Shown one piece after another: positions 36,667 to 48,607 of a DNA stretch of 64,000 bases (position 1 is the first letter of the stretch; every line of letters begins with the position of its first letter). Made by a program: the position numbers and the translations under genes. Source of the stretch: Metallyticus violacea. Its lineage: Eukaryota; Arthropoda; Insecta; Mantodea; Metallyticidae. The notes under the pieces are model-generated. The model was not told where the DNA came from. It searched no databases and worked only from the letters and a program-made list of their open reading frames with translations. The DNA is taken from positions 70,947,501 through 71,011,500 of the forward strand of contig CM060831.1 of the NCBI GenBank assembly GCA_030762175.1, written 5' to 3'.

Positions 36667-36986
36667 CTAATAGGGATAGTGCTGATATTCATTATTTATA
36701 CCTAGCCTCTCGAAACAGAGCTTGCTCAGTTTTCCATTCTTCTGGTTTATATATATATAGTTTGCTGCATACATGCACCATACGCCATTGAAACACTCAA
36801 TCTTCTCCCTCGAGTAGATGACATATTTGGCTTCAATATGTTAACCTTGTTTTCTACCCTTAAAAACCAGAATATGATTTCCATTAATTAACTCCTTAAT
36901 CTCTCCAAATGTGGTAATCTTCCTTCCTTCTGGAATGTATATTATTCCAATGTACGCTTCGCTCCGTAAGACATATTTACGATTTC
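36667..36986 (-). pseudogene. Relic coding block 2, unknown protein
   Basis: After an acceptor-like CCCTTCTAAAACACAG, one minus-strand frame runs about 106 codons with a single TAA near its middle. It reads SEAYIGIIYIPEGRKITTF, then HILVFKGRKQG, stop, and HIEAKYVIYSREKIECFNG and ends KLCFERLGINNEYQHYPY. One internal stop in a frame this long, with mixed hydrophobic and charged composition, suggests a recently decayed coding sequence. No family recognised. Its partner block lies about 200 bp upstream on the same strand. Confidence 0.45.
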
Positions 36987-37189
36987 CTGTGTTTTAGAAG
37001 GGAATAGAAGTGAGTTTAACAGATATTTCTTTTAAGTCCATCTCACAAAGAAGCGAACATACCGAAGTGAGTCGACATATGTATTTTAAAAGGTTAAGTG
37101 AATTACACTCGCGCGGTTGGACATTAATATTTAGATCCAGCTGCCACCTTCCAATTTATGAGCGTCTGGCGATAATAGCTAGACACGCC

Positions 37190-37438
37190 TTAATAATTGA
37201 CACGTCTGCTTCGAGCCTTCTCTAACACACTAAGCACTAAATAAACTCTCAAATTTTGCCTCTCGAAGGCACACACTGCATGAAGTATCCTGATTATGTT
37301 CATCTGTCTCTCTTGGAATGGAGCATCCTTGTTCCTTTTAAGTATCTCATCCTGAATCCTTTCTTGGGTACTTAGAAAATCTCAGCGAAGCTTCTCAATT
37401 GCCTCGTCATCTATTATGTCATTTTTTCCCTTATTGTT
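37190..37438 (-). pseudogene. Relic coding block 1, unknown protein
   Basis: Preceded on the minus strand by a branch-point-like TGCTAATAA and the acceptor-like GTTTATTTACAG. The frame then runs 82 codons with one TGA (after EKLR), reading NDIIDDEAIEKLR, DFLSTQERIQDEILKRNKD and QMNIIRILHAVCAFERQN. It is helix-rich and charged. With block 2 it may be two exons of one decayed gene or of an unrecognised transposon. The stretch between them has stops in all frames and could be an intron. Confidence 0.4.
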
Positions 37439-37835
37439 CTGTAAATAAACTCTTATTAGCATGAAGTCGATCTTGTGTTTCAACACTTAAGTGACCAACC
37501 TTGCCTCGCATCCATAAGCTTACCTCTCGGTCATCTAAAAGTCCCTTTAACCACAGTTCGGCCTCGGCCGGCATTGGGCGCGACAATACCATTAGGCGAT
37601 ACTTATTTAAACTTATCTGTTTGGCCTTGTGTAGAAGGGAATAACTCTATTCGATTATTTTCATTCCAATAAGAACATTTTGGAAGGCAGCCATGCCATT
37701 CATTTAAAAAGTGCTAAACTGGTTTTTCTGGGTTCCATTATGATACCTTTATGTTTTCGGAAATTTCTTCCTTGAGCTTCTTTGGAATCTTGTTTATGCT
37801 CATCATTCAATAAAGTTCATTTTTACACAGTTGTA
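37439..37835. other. No gene recognised
   Basis: Short interval with somewhat higher GC (e.g. CGGCCTCGGCCGGCATTGGGCG near 37560) and no recognised coding sequence. Confidence 0.4.
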
Positions 37836-38850
37836 CAAGGGGTGTTACAAACTAGTGTTATTATTTTCTACAAAAATGGATAAAAACTGATATACGGGCT
37901 GTGATAAAGTACTTCGTTTTGAAGTGATTAACCCCACAGAAACATAAATGAAGTTAGATTCCACATTAAAGGATTTCTCCCCTTTGTTTGCGATGGTGGA
38001 CTGCTGAATTTAAAGGTACTCGCAAATGCATTCAAGATGATGAGAGCTCAGGGCGTACTAAAATTGGTACGACCGACAGCGACAAAAATTTACAATACCG
38101 TACCATATTCAAAGATCGAGTTGGCTGACTTTGCATACAACTGGAAAGGCCGTGTCAACCACTTCTTGCGCGAACTTTTGGATATGAGAGTTTCCGCTCG
38201 ATCGGTGCCACTTTTGTTCACTATGGACCAAAAAGCATTCGAATGAACATTTCGCAAGTGTTTAGACTTATTTCAACGCAATTTCTGTGAATCTTTCCGA
38301 TGTTTTATAACATTAGATGAACGGTGGAATCATCACTACAAGCCAGAGACGAAGGAGCAGTTCAAACAGTGGATGGCAACAGTGAAAGTGCATCAAAGAA
38401 AGCAAAAACGGTCCATCTGTAGAAAAGTCATAGCTACGGTTTTCTGGGATTCTCCTGGTGTGGTGCTCGTAGATTAACTTCAGAAGGGCAGACCATCACC
38501 GCCGAGCGTAACGCTTCACTACTAACCAACTGAAAAATGCTATTCAGGCTAAATGTTTACACCTTGCAAAAAATAAAGTTCTCTTTAATCACGATAATGC
38601 ACCTTTACATACATCTGGGATTGTTGCTGCAAAACTGCATTATCTTCACTTCCAAGTGCTTCCACATCCACCATATTCGCTGGATTTGGATTCAAGCAAT
38701 TAACTTTTCGTCCCCAATCCTGAAAAAATGGCTGGGTAGAGAGAGATTCACATCGAATGATGAGGTTGAAGCTGAGACAGATGCTTATTTTTCCACAGCT
38801 GGACAAATAGTCAAGCCAAGAACTTTCAGAATGCACCTCATACACTAATA
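37836..38850 (+). mobile_element. Mariner transposase relic (lineage 3)
   Basis: Plus-strand pieces cover most of a mariner transposase. LDERWNHHYKPETKEQFKQW (from about 38312) holds the first catalytic Asp. KVIATVFWDSPGVVLVD and ITAERNASLL follow. The HDNAPLHTSG block (near 38590) carries the second Asp, then HPPYSLDL with an altered YSPDL box, and KKWLGRERFTSNDEVEAETD ends it. The N-terminal third is badly broken. TACAAGGGGTGTTACAAA at 37836 may be the left terminal repeat; no matching right end was found. Frameshifts make it non-functional. Confidence 0.85.
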
Positions 38851-39342
38851 ATGACTTGCCATTACCATTTTTGTTTGAAAATTATTATATTAGTGTGTAA
38901 AATTAATGCATCTATAAGAGGGTGTTGTTCTTTATGCATTTGTGCTTAAAACTAGAAATATTCAAAACAGACTTTTAAACCGTTTATATTACAGATATTT
39001 TCAATACAATTATTCAAGTTAGAAAAATGGATGTTTGGAAAGGTAGCATATAATTTTTTCCTACCACTTATTATTCTTCTCTTCGCACAAAGTTTTACAC
39101 TTTCTTTTTAAGTTTTCTTATACAATTTATTGAACCTCCGTTGTATCATCATAGGCAACTTTTGTAATATTTTCTACATCCAAATTCATATTAGCTCCTT
39201 TTTCAAGAGAATCTAGTTCGTTTTTTTCTTTCTAAAAGTTTCAGTTTCAATATGTTTAATGATAAAGTACCACTTGGTTCCAAACCACTGCATGCTAACC
39301 AATATGACATTTGCAATGTCAATATTGTAATATCTATCTAAA

Positions 39343-39390
<48 letters not shown>

Positions 39391-39591
39391 GGCTTAATTT
39401 TTCTTTACTAAAATTACTCATTTGAAGAGATTGCCTAAAAAATCTGGTGTGCAACATTTTCAAAATGTGAATGTTAAGAACTTGACATGTCCATTGAGGC
39501 ATAATGTAGACATCTCATGTGTAAATCACCCACATTTCACACTTGTTACATAAATAGCTATTTATTACCTAAACTTTGAAAGAAGTTATAG
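38851..39591. other. AT-rich spacer with (AAT)n
   Basis: No coding sequence. Contains the microsatellite at 39343-39389. Confidence 0.5.
39343..39389. repeat. (AAT)n microsatellite
   Basis: About 15 AAT repeats, uninterrupted. Confidence 0.95.
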
Positions 39592-39862
39592 TTAAAAATT
39601 TGATTTCATTTTCGTGTTGGTAGGCCTTTTTGCTAATCTGCCATTATCCTCAAACCCAACATGGGCTGGTATCCATTGTAAAACTGTTGGGTTTGTTCTG
39701 ATGATAATTCCCTTGCACAGTTTCAATTGTTGTATTAAAATTAATTCTTTGGCCAGGGGGAAAGGCACAAGAGTCAAAAAATTTAATTTTTTGATTTGTT
39801 ATATTAGATTGAAGGGCAGATTGAGCCCCACATAACAGTATAATCAGCACTATTAAATTCAT
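39592..39862 (-). mobile_element. LINE RNase H domain fragment
   Basis: The minus strand reads TVLQWIPAHVGFEDNGRLAK, matching the LQWIPSHVGIxGNExADxLAK motif of RNase H domains in non-LTR elements, with the GNExAD part deleted or altered. A second frame over the upstream part carries a SALQSNITNQKI-like piece. Isolated fragment; no RT next to it. Confidence 0.7.
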
Positions 39863-40649
39863 TCATTGAGAATTATATCTCAATGGGAAAAATCACCCCT
39901 AAACTTTTTAGAAATATTACTGGAAAAGTAAAGGCACTTAAATCAATTTCAATGATTACATTTGGATTTATATAAGAAAATAGGCTATGCCTAAGTCATA
40001 ATATGTTTTCATTTTATTCATGCCGCACTATAATCCACTGTTGCTAATAATGAACAGCTGCAGTGTTGGCACTCTTTTTGCAACAATGTACACTATTATA
40101 CTAATATTTCTTCAGTAATGATCTTGACATTATGTTTTACTTTATTCAAGTTAAAACATGTTATCAAGAAGGAACAAATTAGAGAAGTTAGTACTTACTG
40201 CAACTGGCAATATTATTATATTTTAATAATATTAAATAAATGAGAATAATATTTTATTAAGATGAAAGAAATTAAAAATTTCCAATTTATCTAAACTTAA
40301 TAAGCTTACCTGAAATATGGGCTAAATATTTCAACAGTTGCTTAACTATTTTAATTAACGGTTGTTAATAATTTTAGCAAATGGCATGCTCTTCACACTG
40401 GTTTCAATATTCATTTTCTTCTATTAGCAGTTCATTTTTATTATACGAAACCTTCATCTAGAGCTACAAATTGTTTTATTATAGACTAGCGCAGTTTCAA
40501 GTAATCGTTGTACAACCGCTATGATTTTTTTCTTGTATTGTGAATTTTGGTCCTTTCAGACCATTGACAACTTTACTCTTTGTTTATTCAAGTGAAACAG
40601 TGCTGCAAAGACTAATTCAGAGAGTATTTCTAGTAGTAAAAATACTATT
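39863..40649. other. No gene recognised
   Basis: AT-rich upstream flank of the DUF7869-type gene. No promoter motif could be assigned. Confidence 0.5.
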
Positions 40650-41063
40650 ACTATTACTAAATAACAGTGATTATTCACATGAAGACCCTACTTACAATGC
40701 TGAAAGTGATGGGGACAGTTTTGGATGATAGTCTGCAACAGCTATCAAACCAAAAACAAACATTGAAACATTGGTACTTGTAACTTCAGAAAATTAACCA
40801 CTTCTAGACAATCTGCAAAGATAAAATCTAAGAAAAGTAGAGCTAAGTTCAGATAACGAAGAAGTAATCTGGGACAGTCCTACATGACAGAAAAGATAAA
40901 AACTCTTAGCTGAAAAGTCAGTGTAAAAACTCTCTAACTGCAGAGTAAAATGCAAAGAGAAAATAGCAAATGATTAAAAAATTTCCATATTTAACCATTA
41001 TTGGTAGCTTGTTAGTTATGACAGGAGAGCTGCTTTTGTTGCAGCTCATGTTTCAGTTGAAGA

Positions 41064-42634
41064 TACGAGGGTTGCCCAGAAAGCAATGCCCCAATGTGCA
41101 AGAAATCATTCAACAATGATTTATTGAACACAATGAGAATTACACGTGAAAGAATGTTTTATCTACACATCCTACTTTTCCACACAATCCCCTTCCAGTT
41201 CTATGGCCCTCCTCCAGAGAGACACAAGGACGTGTATGCCCTATCAGTACCAATCTTTGTTCTGGCCATGAAGCTATTTCTTCACTGCTCTAATCACCAC
41301 TTCATCATCCTCAAAATGTCTTCCACAAATGCTACCTTTTAATGGCTCAAACAAGTGGATGTTCGAGGGAGCTAGGTCAGGACTATAGGGTGGATGTGGT
41401 AACACTGTCCAACCCTGTTTTGTGATGTATTCAGAAGTCTTCAAACTTGTGTGAGGCCAAGCACTGTCGTGTTGAATCAAAACATCTCCTGGGTTGTTAT
41501 GGGGCCGAAGTTTGCTGGAAGCCCTTCTTGAGTTTGGCTAATGTGTTGACATATGATCCTGAATTAATGGTACTGCCACTTGGTATCATATCCTTACAGT
41601 TCCAAAATACAATGATCATGAGCTTACCAACAGAAGCAGATGCTTTGAATTTTTTCTTCTGTGGAGAGCGAGGGTGACGCTATTCCATCGATTGTCGTTT
41701 TGTTTCGGGCTGAAAATGGTGAAACCAGGTTTCATTGCCTGTCACAATTCGAGACAAGAAGGCCTACCTCTCAGCTTCAAAACAACTCAAAAGAATTGTT
41801 TTTTTCTGTGAGATAATAACAAGTAAGACAGCGCGGATAATTGTATCTACACTTCCTTTACTCATTAACAGCTTTAGCGGCAACTACGAGTCGTAACGCG
41901 TCAATCCTTGCGAATGAAAACATCACGCTGCAACATATCAGGTATGACAGCTGTGGATGGTCTCCCCGCCCGCAACAAATCTTGTCGGTCCTGGCGGTGT
42001 AGTGGTTACCATACTTGCCTCCTAAACCCAAGATCGCTGGTTCGAACCCGGCCAGGACCGATGGATTTTTCCTGGCGTAAAAATCCTAAGTATGGCTTCC
42101 TTCGGAAGAGAAGTAAAGCTGTGGGTCCCGTTTCGTACATTTACGGCACGAAAAAGAACCTCAAACTTGAGAGGCCTCTGAGCAAAGTTTGTCGGCCGTT
42201 TCACGCCCCGAGTTGAATGGGACGCTGATGACCTGAGCTGTTAAAGAGCGTCCATAAATAAATCATTCAAACAAAAAAAGCAACAAATCTTGGAGCTCCG
42301 CCGAACCGCCATCTGATGGCCTATCTCTGTGCCCAGCGACCACCTATACTTCTGTCGACTGCAAATGCTCCATAGACTTCAAACAAAGGTTTGGGAACAT
42401 TCCCCTTTGTTTCTTTCTCCGTAATGAGAAATTCAAGGACGACACGCTGCGTCACAAACGTCATTTTGAAACATTGCTGCAGTTACGCTATCGGAGGAAA
42501 CGGAAATTTTGCGCGCGCAATCTCAGGAAATTTCAAATAATTCATACTTAACGTTTCGCATTCGCAACATTGTTGTCGGCTGAAGATAATATATAATGGC
42601 AGGGAGGGGGGGAACTTTCTGAGTGGCCCTTGTA
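41064..42634 (-). mobile_element. Mariner element (lineage 4), nested in the DUF7869-type gene
   Basis: The left terminal repeat ACGAGGGTTGCCCAGAAAG follows T at 41064. The right end reads ACTTTCTGAGTGGCCCTTGTA, a diverged inverse copy, with TA at both borders. The minus-strand transposase starts at MTFVTQRVVLEFL (42464) and includes AVDRSIGGRW, the KKKFKASASVGKLMI block, MIQHDSAWPHTSLKT (catalytic HDxARPHT, with R changed to W), LPHPPYSPDLAPSNIHLF, and a terminal EGDCVEK near 41172. It has stops and a SINE insertion. Length without the SINE is about 1.26 kb, normal for mariner. Confidence 0.9.
41984..42279 (+). mobile_element. SINE family B, full length, nested in the mariner
   Basis: Head GGTCCTGGCGGTGTAGTGG (A-box region), CCTCCTAA in the anticodon-loop position (as in tRNA-Arg CCT), B box GGTTCGAACCC at 42039-42049 and a closing CCAGGACC. 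The body continues through AAAATCCTAAGTATGG and GACGCTGATGACCTGAG to TTAAAGAGCGTCCATAAATA and an A-rich end. Perfect 12-bp target duplication GCAACAAATCTT at 41972-41983 and 42280-42291, inside the mariner transposase. It is one of the freshest copies in the window. Confidence 0.95.
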
Positions 42635-43930
42635 AAATCTCAAGTAGAATTACAGCTATTTCTCTCAGCAAACAGAAGTATAGAGTGGTGCCTCATAAAT
42701 ATTACTTGCCAGCTAATGGGAAAAGGACATCTGTTTACAAGGGTTGTTTTCTAAAAGCACTTGACAAGAGCGATAATTTCATTAATGCTGTAGGAATGAA
42801 GAAGAGAGTTTCATCCAATGGCATGCAGACAGACAGGTTACATGATGAAATGCCTTTCAGCAAAAAATGGCCTGAAAGAGAACTAGAAGTAAGGATTACC
42901 CATATAAAATCTTTTCCTGCCTATGAGAGCCATTATACCCAACAACAAAATGCTTATTTTTACTTGCCTAGTATCCTAATTTTAGACAAGCTGTATGCCC
43001 TTTACATGGAAATAGCAGAAGAGCCAGTCTGAATTTCATGAACTTCAAAAGCTATATGTTGATACCTGTCATACATGTGATCATTTCAAAATGATGATTC
43101 CGTGGGCAAGTAAGATAAAAGAAAAGGAGAAACTTATTACAGACAGGTATATTCACCATGCAGAGCAGCAAAGGGCTTAGGATGAAAACAGGAAAGATAA
43201 GAAGATGGCAAAGGTAAATGCAAATGTGAAGTGTTTCTCATTACATCTGCAACAGTGCCTTCCCTTTTTTCATCTGTGGCTTTCTACAAACGTCAGCTAC
43301 AGACTTTTAATCTCACTGTCCATGAAAATGCTACAGGAGAGGTTACATGCTATATGCATCATGATGCAATAAGTGGGTGAGGTGCAAGTAAGATTGCATC
43401 ACATGTCTATAAGCACTTACATTCGTTGCCACCAGAAGTAATACATGTTATATTTTACTGAGATACATGTGGGGGATAAAATAAGAATTCCAATATGACA
43501 GCTACGTTTTCATTTCTGCAGAAAGAGTGCACACATTTTGAATTTATAAATCACATATTCATTATCCCAGGATTTCGTCACTATACAAACAAAACAAACT
43601 AGTATAGAAATCTTCCTCCCAAATGATTGGTTCCAGCTAATAGTAGCAGTAGCTTCCGAGTTGTAGAAATGGGGCAGCAAAGTTTTCTGGATTTTTCAAA
43701 TTCACTGAAAGGACCCTTTGTTATGAGAAAACAAGATGAGCAGGGTAACATTTTCAAGTGGCATATGTGAAATGGCTGCACCACTCATTTGATGAATTTG
43801 TTGAAATTTGGTACAAAACTAACTTGGATGAAAGTGCTCCATTCCATACATTGTGCATCAAGAGATAAGGACTGAGGATAGTGTTTACAGTAAAACAATT
43901 CACAGACAAACCAATTCCAACAAACCCGAA

Positions 43931-46900
43931 AAATAAGAAAGTTCTGATTTGCTTGTTTCTACTAACTGCAACATTTTGTATCAGTTCTATTGGTAAACAA
44001 AAGTGTCATGTACATAATAACTGGGGTTAGTTGTATAGGATCTTGAATTAACACACACTCAAGGATCAAGGTAATATTGTAAAACTGTAATTGTAATGTG
44101 TAGAAATAATAAATATTCATTCATTCAACAAAAGTGTCCATAATAATGATCCTGACTTAATTGAGCATGACTAGGAATGGGAAAATATTGAGTAAACATT
44201 TTTTTGCATAATGGTACTTTCAAGATACCTTTTAAGTTTGTACAGCATTCTTATAAGCTTATAATAGCTTCAAATTAAAATGTTATATAAAATTTAGTAG
44301 TTGTACCAAATGACATGCTGCTGCTTTTCTTATTGTTCTTAATTACCTAAGCCATATGTTTTAGTTATTAAAATGTGAAAAATTATTGTATTTCATATTG
44401 AAAGAGAGCATACTTTAATAAACATATGTTTTTCATTCTGGAACTATTATCCAGATAACAGTAAATTAAAAAAAAATGCTTCTCCTGAAAAATGCTTTTT
44501 TTTTTACTTATGTGCCTTATCTGCCAGTCAAGAATTATGCTTTGAAGGTGTGCCTTTACATCCCCTCATATTACAACTCTTTTATTACATTTGATATATT
44601 CAACCATTTATTAATATTAATTATGCTTTGAAATGATGAAGTTATATAACTTTATATTACCTTTTTGTTACATTTTATATAAAAAGAATGTTTTCTACAA
44701 GATCTCTTCATTCAAATTCCCGGGTTAAAATGAGAAAATTCTTTGCAATAAATTCCAATTCCTATTTCTCCCTCTTTACGAGAATATCATGTTTATTTTA
44801 CATCATTATTTGATCAGATTACGTTCCTTTGCTGTGGCTAATGCTATCATTTTTGTGTCTACTCCTTTTGGTTAATTTCAGTTGCCAAGTCAAGTTTAAC
44901 TTAAATTTCTATAAAGCTCAAAGGAACAATTAAAAATGTGTTAGATTTAGTACTTATTTGGGGAATCAATCCTATGTAATTCTTCTTTCTGCAATTATAT
45001 TTCCACAACTATATGTGATTCTTCTTTTTGCAAATATTTTTTAAATGTTGTTTGTGCTTTTAGTTGGTACGTGTTTTCAGGCTTATGGTTCCACGTACTT
45101 CTATATTGATTTTCTTTCTATTTACTGCTGATTTCTATTCCAATAGATATATTCTCTGTTGCAGCTTACATTGTGGCAACAAATGCTCATTTAACTGCAG
45201 CAATTACTATACTAAGAGGCCTGAATTGAATTGATTCTAGTTAGCTTATCTTGGTATCTATCATTTACTGTGTCTGACACCTCAATTCTATACATATTTG
45301 GTTTTAAATAGCCTTTGTATACTTTGTTTAAGCTATCAATACAACTTTCCCATTTTAAATAAGCTGTAATCCCACCCCCTTGCAGAGTACCCGAGTAATG
45401 TAAATAGGATTATGATGTTGTCGGTCTTCCTAAAACAATACAGAGCAACAAATAACCACAATGCTTTTTAATGCTTCGATGGAATACAGGTGACTTTCAG
45501 ATCTCCAAAAGTATATTTTGTATAAATAAGAATCTCTTCTGAGACAAGTGTGAGAACTTTCTGAGGAACTTCTTATATGCTGCTTCTTGTCAATCATTCC
45601 TTGGTGTGATTAAATCAGGAAACAGCACTCCAAAGATACTGAATATATGTAGCTGAAAACTACTCAACTCTCATTTCATTTTCATTGCTGAAAATTTCCA
45701 CACAATTTGGATTAGGAAGTAAAAAGCTCTTGCCAAGAAAAGAGTATCATTAAAGAGAGGGGATATTAACTTTGCTGATATCCACAAAGATAGAAATAGA
45801 TACGAACGTAAAGATGTCGATACATACATGGAAAATTTTAACCATGTGTAGAAGAGGAACTGCAGGTGCTGAACTATTCTATTAGATGGATTTTAAACGT
45901 TTTATTTCTTTCTTATAAATAATACTGATAATTCAAGTGACAAATAGTGACAATGGTGAAGAACTTAAGATGCAGTTTGCTTTACGAAAATTCCTTTACC
46001 TTGATCACACAAATACTCTGCAAACATCTTCTATGATCAACAGATAGGTCACATATACCCCAACAATGTACCTCATTCAATATCTTTAAACCCAAAGTAG
46101 AAGTTATAATTCTGCCCAATATGCTTTGAACCTCTGCCTTTCTTGATGTTAATATTAGCCCCATAAATGGGAAAGGCTGCAGAAAATGAATAATTTTATC
46201 ACACAAATCCTGGACGTTTAATGTTATAAAAAAAAAACTAATAACAAAAAGTATTTTCGGCAAACAGGAATAGGAAAAATACAATATGAAAACTTCAATG
46301 CAAAATTCAATGAAAACTTCGAGCATTAGTAGAGAGTTCATAATATGTTATGAATTTTTAACAATCAAATGTGTAAGCCGCCAGATCGGTTATGCCACGG
46401 CAACTACTTTGTAGCAACAAATAACGTTAGGTTAGATTCCATATCTAAGCAAATATGAAATATGCACAAGGCCTACATTTCCGTGTAATTACCCGATTCC
46501 GACACAACCATATATTATACTGCAAATAGCTCTAAATCTCCACCCTATTAAAAAGCTCAGCACAATGGGTTACAAATCTTTATGTAGTAGGATAATTAGA
46601 ACTTGCAACTTAGATTCCGGATATTAACTAATAAATATAGACTTATGCAAAACAGTATTACGTGATATGTTAGTACAAGTTTCATTCTTCTTAAATTCTA
46701 CATAACATACTAGCAACGAAAACGATATTTGGGGATTAGGGCATGGGTGCATCTCTTCCACCAGTTTAACTCAAAACCATGGAGCTACCTTTATTTTTCA
46801 TTACACATAACCTTTTGGGGTTATATCCGCTAAATTTTTAAGGAATGTGTCAAAGTGACATAATATATCATTACCTTAAAAACCAGCAATATCACATATT

Positions 46901-46983
46901 TTACCACACTAAAATGTCGCCATTATAACCCGGAGAGATTTGGGTAGTCGGGCACTACGGATACCGGCTAACTAATCAATCAA
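43931..46983. other. 3-kb AT-rich stretch, no gene recognised
   Basis: The left 180 bp may be decayed 3' end of the DUF7869-type gene. A 119-codon minus frame at 45982-46341 (MNSLLMLEVFIEFC...) is mostly hydrophobic and matches no family I know. A short GTTAGGTTAG motif occurs near 46427. Confidence 0.5.
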
Positions 46984-47189
46984 ACTTGACGTTACAAAGA
47001 GACGAAAAATGTCGCTGCTGCAGGGAATGTTGCTGCTGTATTGAACACTTGACTTGTGTTACCCCCTAGAAAACCCATTCCCTTTTTCTCTCCATGCCTT
47101 GAGCAGAGGAGCACAGAGGAGCACAGGTTCAATACAGCAGCAACATTTCCTGCACCAGCGACATTTTTCGTTTCTTTGTAACGTCAAGT
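46984..47189. mobile_element. Foldback MITE with about 63-bp arms
   Basis: The left arm starts CTTGACGTTACAAAGAGACG and reaches TGCTGCTGTATTGAAC. The right arm starts GTTCAATACAGCAGCA and ends with the inverse CGTCTCTTTGTAACGTCAAG pattern, with few mismatches. The centre is about 80 bp with a GAGGAGCACA tandem. No coding capacity. Confidence 0.9.
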
Positions 47190-47575
47190 GTAAAAAATTG
47201 CTATGGCTTACAGCTAATAAAAAATGCATATGATTGGAAACAAGAAAAAAAAAAAAAAAAAAAAAAAAATGTGCAGATATCTCAATAAAATTACTAAGAG
47301 TGTAAAAATTGAAGCAAAAATAAACTTAAAGAAAGAGTATTATATTTGTTTAAGGGGACCTTGGGATCATTTGCATAAGCTGCTCATTGCTCTGATTAAG
47401 CCGTAGCTGCATAAGAATATATTTTAGTAGAATTAAATTATTTGTAGAGTTTATAACGTTATCAAATTTCTGAATTTTGGTAGAATTAAATTACATGGAT
47501 ATTTTAAATGGTTATCAAGTTTCTGATAATTAGCACATTTCAGTGTAAGGATATACATCGATAACATATGTTACT

Positions 47576-47700
47576 TGAACGGATAACATGCAATCGCAAT
47601 TAATCCGTTCTACAAAAATTAATTGCTGTTGTAGTTGATGAACGGATAGCCTGCAAACGCAAACAGACCGCTCTACAAAAATTTGTTGTTGTTGTTAGTT
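47576..47700. repeat. Two-copy tandem repeat, about 63 bp
   Basis: GAACGGATAACATGCAATCG and GAACGGATAGCCTGCAAACG head two adjacent units that both continue CCG(T/C)TCTACAAAAATT and end in a TTGTTGT-type run. Confidence 0.7.
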
Positions 47701-48555
47701 GTTGTTATCACGAATATTGATATCGAAACATTTAGTACCTCAAATTGTAGACTAATAGCATTGCTGTAACGCACAAAAAAATTATATATTTTTCAGTAAA
47801 ATTCTTTATAATGCTTACTTAAGGTTTGATGGTATAAAACAAGTAATAATATGTAAGAAAACTCTCATGTAAAGTTTATACAATGCATCAATTACAATAC
47901 AGTACTGTTAAGAAGTTATAATAATAGTATTTTATTGCTAACGACATCTGTTATTGACTTGAACAGGTAAGCTGGAGATGTTGTAATTCTTCGCCGCATG
48001 ATGTCACTAGTAGTACAAGTGACGCACGCAAACTGCTGTAACTTTTTACACACATATTGTTTCTGAACCGCCAAAGATGAAATACATAGTTCATTCAGCT
48101 GATTTCATTCACTAAGTTATGGCCTTGTAAATCTCCTGAACCATTTCTCTCTTTTAGGAGTGCATTTCAGGGACTGATGGGACTGACTCATGTTGTTAAG
48201 CTTTGGAAATCTGCTTCCACTAGCTTAACGAACAAGAGATGAGATAAATGCATCTATTGCACTAGAAGACCGCTTCACAAAGATAAATTTTCCCCCCACA
48301 TTTGGCACCTTTAATCCATTTATGTATTTTGTCTGTTTGCAACTTCATCAATTTACTTTCACCAATTTTGAAATACAGTGCAAGAGTTCATTAATATCCG
48401 CGAGAGAAGGGAAAATTATACCTTTTTCGTGGATTTTGGGAAACAAAGGTTTAAACCAATGACATTTATTCTCAATAGACAGTTTGTTCAAAGTCTCGAA
48501 GTTGAATGCTATTATGATTACATTATAGGTTTTATAGTGTTTTTGTTTACCGATG

Positions 48556-48558
<3 letters not shown>

Positions 48559-48607
<49 letters not shown>
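48559..48607. repeat. (AAT)n microsatellite
   Basis: About 16 uninterrupted repeats. Confidence 0.95.

Larger units (their letters stand above)
40650..43930 (+). pseudogene. Decayed DUF7869-type gene interrupted by a mariner element
   Basis: The 5' part (40650-41063) has an acidic NSDYSHEDPTYNAESDGD start, a CRVKCKEKI piece and YDRRAAFVAAHVSVEDT. Then comes the mariner insertion. From about 42640 the same gene resumes: KRTSVYKGCFLKALDKSDNF, HIKSFPAYESHYTQQQNAYF, FYKRQLQTFNLTVHENATGE, LHSLPPEVIHVIFY.DTCGG and EFINHIFIIPGFRH. These match, in order, a widespread intronless, transposon-associated protein family whose C-terminal half I recall as DUF7869 (the CxGQN-like loop is degraded to CGG.NKN). 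A 115-codon open block (42685-43032) survives; later parts have stops. The biochemical role of the family is unknown to me. Confidence 0.75.

Noticed and set aside
45982..46341. 119-codon minus-strand frame starting MNSLLMLEVF
   Set aside because: Hydrophobic AT-driven composition, no motif, no splice or promoter support.
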